Origin: Spirochaetota bacterium
Lineage (GTDB): Bacteria; Spirochaetota; Spirochaetia; B11-G9
Assembly (NCBI GenBank): GCA_003641695.1
Contig: QNBL01000187.1
Location: 1-5,540 of the forward strand
Length of the DNA stretch: 5,540 bases
Direction of reading: 5' to 3'
Shown here: one piece after another, positions 4,020 through 5,540 of the stretch
Position numbering within the stretch: position 1 is the stretch's first letter
Layout of the letters: each line of letters begins with the position of its first letter
The notes under the pieces: model-generated
Told to the model about the DNA's origin: nothing
The model's database searches: none
What the model saw: only the letters and a program-made list of their open reading frames with translations
Position numbers and translations under genes: made by a program

Positions 4020-5540
4020 ATGTCAACAGTTTCTGTACAAGAAATAAACGGTGAAAAGCAGAAAGTTTTAAGCGAAAAATTCCTGGTCTATCTTGTAGGC
4101 GGATTAATAGGATTATTCCTTATTATCTTTATGCTTCTTCCTGTCGGAAATATTCTGAGGTTGAGTGTTACTGAATACAGCAGCGAAGCCCATGATTTTA
4201 TCGGCGGATTCACTTTTAAGAATTTTATAAATTATTTCAGTAAACCGGTTATGATACAGTCTCTGTATCACAGTCTCTGGATTGCAGTGTGGTCAACAAT
4301 TTTCACAACAGTTCTCGCATTTATGTTTGCTTACGGACTTACCAGAACAACAATCAGATGGAAAAAAACCCTGTATTATGTTGCCATGGTCCCTCTTGTA
4401 GCACCTTCATTGCTTCAGGCTATGGCATTAATTTCACTTTTTGGATCCAACGGGCTTCTAACACAGTTATTTCATCTGCATTGGAATATTTACGGAGCTA
4501 ACGGAATAATTATTTCCGAGATCCTCTATTCGTTCCCGCATGCAATGGTTATTCTGTACACTACCCTTTCTGCAGTCGATTCGAGGCTGGATGAAGCTGC
4601 CGCAAGCCTGGGAGCCCCGGGAATTACCACATTTTTCAAGATTACGCTTCCAACGACAAAGTACGGTATACTTTCCGCAGCGGCACTGGTTTTTAATCTG
4701 GCCATTACCGACTTCGGGAACCCTATAATAATTGGCCGGGGGTATCACGTCCTTTCCACAGAGATATATCTTCAGGTAATTGGGATGCAGAGGTTTGACC
4801 TTGGGACAACGATTGCTGTTATTCTTCTTGTTCCTTCACTGATAGCTTTTATGCTGAACTATTACTTTACAAAAAAGAGTAATGCCATGATTAGTTCTCT
4901 GGCAAAACCGGAGATTCCGCCGACTAGACCATTAAAAAAAGCGGCTTTTACCATCTTCAGCTGGACAATTGCTTTTATTCTGGTTTCAGTTCTGGGGGTG
5001 ATCGTTATAAAATCGTTCTTTAAGGTATGGATGTACAACTGGTCTTTTACCACATCCCATTATCATTTCAAGATACCGGGAGGAACAGGGGTTCTCTGGA
5101 CGAGTTTCTGGATATCTGCAATTGTTGCGGTTGTCGGATCTTTATTGACAATGCTTAACGGCTATATTATAGAAAAGAAGAAACCTTTCTTTGCCCAGCC
5201 GCTGTATCTGCTGTCGGTTGTTCCGGCAGCTATACCGGGACTGGTTATGGGACTGGGGTATATCCTCATTTTTAATACCAGATTCCTGAATCTTGATAAT
5301 ATCTTCTACGGCAAGGCTTCGATCGTTATTGTCAATGTAATTGTGGCCAATTTTACACTTGGTACCTTGTCGAGTATATCCAACATGAAGAATATTGATA
5401 ATTCCATGGAGGAGGCGGCAACCAGTCTTGGTGCTGATACTGTCCGTTCTTTTGTACGGGTAATATTCCCATTGAACAGAGTTTCGTTTATGAGTAATGT
5501 GATCTACTATTTTATGCGGAGCATGGTTACTATAAGTGCC
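4020..5540 (+). CDS. Fused two-domain ABC transporter permease (PhnU2/FbpB type), 3' end cut by the window
   Basis: The frame is open from ATG 4020 to the window edge, 507 codons with no stop. GGGG (4010-4013) gives the SD; the ATG at 4016 is in another frame and stops after 12 codons. After about 20 cytoplasmic residues come two homologous permease domains. The first has a membrane helix at 21-43 and an EAA loop D-E-A-A-A-S-L-G at 191-198 leading to I-T-L-P. It then has I-T-D-F-G-N-P-I-I-I-G and a further helix. The second starts with a helix around residue 310 and carries its own EAA loop M-E-E-A-A-T-S-L-G at 463-471. Each EAA loop docks on one ATPase subunit, so the fused chain replaces a permease dimer. 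Fused permeases of about 550 residues are known in ferric and putative 2-aminoethylphosphonate importers, so roughly 40-60 residues should be missing. D-F-G-N-P and the final M-V-T-I-S-A fit the latter, by memory. Confidence 0.93.
   Translation, partial: MSTVSVQEINGEKQKVLSEKFLVYLVGGLIGLFLIIFMLLPVGNILRLSVTEYSSEAHDFIGGFTFKNFINYFSKPVMIQSLYHSLWIAVWSTIFTTVLAFMFAYGLTRTTIRWKKTLYYVAMVPLVAPSLLQAMALISLFGSNGLLTQLFHLHWNIYGANGIIISEILYSFPHAMVILYTTLSAVDSRLDEAAASLGAPGITTFFKITLPTTKYGILSAAALVFNLAITDFGNPIIIGRGYHVLSTEIYLQVIGMQRFDLGTTIAVILLVPSLIAFMLNYYFTKKSNAMISSLAKPEIPPTRPLKKAAFTIFSWTIAFILVSVLGVIVIKSFFKVWMYNWSFTTSHYHFKIPGGTGVLWTSFWISAIVAVVGSLLTMLNGYIIEKKKPFFAQPLYLLSVVPAAIPGLVMGLGYILIFNTRFLNLDNIFYGKASIVIVNVIVANFTLGTLSSISNMKNIDNSMEEAATSLGADTVRSFVRVIFPLNRVSFMSNVIYYFMRSMVTISA

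Noticed and set aside
4016..4055. ATG at 4016 as the permease start
   Set aside because: This frame stops after 12 codons. ATG 4020 opens the full-length permease frame.
2363..5053. Other small ORFs within the ABC operon on both strands
   Set aside because: They lie in alternative frames of the three transporter genes, whose motifs are intact throughout.

Overview
The window reads as ordinary chromosomal DNA from a bacterium with moderate, slightly AT-leaning composition, strong Shine-Dalgarno (SD) sites and sigma-70-type promoters. A spirochaete (Spirochaetales) is my best guess. It rests mainly on the binding protein, whose mature end begins N-G-S-K-E-S directly after the signal peptide; this 'ANGSKES'-like start is common in spirochaete solute-binding proteins. 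A tRNA gene without an encoded CCA is compatible with this but not diagnostic. No mobile element, integrase, CRISPR array or rRNA is visible.

Layout. Positions 1-219 hold the C-terminal end of a MATE-family multidrug/Na+ exporter. Facing it, with only 3 bp between the stop codons, is a small unrecognised gene on the minus strand (478 down to 223). It makes best sense as one 84-residue protein if a +1 shift occurs at a CCC-TGA-C site. A divergent intergenic region (479-626) separates it from a plus-strand class I SAM-dependent methyltransferase (627-1337, GTG start). Next come two hairpins (1352-1400), then a minus-strand tRNA-Arg(CCU) gene (1454-1527) with its own near-consensus promoter and a strong intrinsic terminator lying between it and the methyltransferase.

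From 1738 to the right edge lies one operon: an extended -10 promoter, a periplasmic substrate-binding protein (1792-2844), an intercistronic hairpin plus T-run (2867-2896), an ABC ATPase (2925-4001), and a two-domain fused permease (from 4020, cut by the window edge). The proteins resemble the family annotated as putative 2-aminoethylphosphonate (AEP) importers (PhnS2/PhnT2/PhnU2 type), a branch of the Fe3+/spermidine-type ABC superfamily. The binding protein lacks the paired tyrosines of ferric-binding proteins, which favours phosphonate or another small organic ligand over iron. Substrate specificity is inference, because no phosphonate-degrading gene lies in view.

The operon logic is the usual one: a secreted receptor captures the ligand, the fused permease dimer-equivalent moves it across the inner membrane, and the ATPase dimer powers it. 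The partial terminator after the receptor gene should make receptor more abundant than transporter. Nothing here is clearly a new system; the most unusual item is the possible frameshift gene at 223-478.
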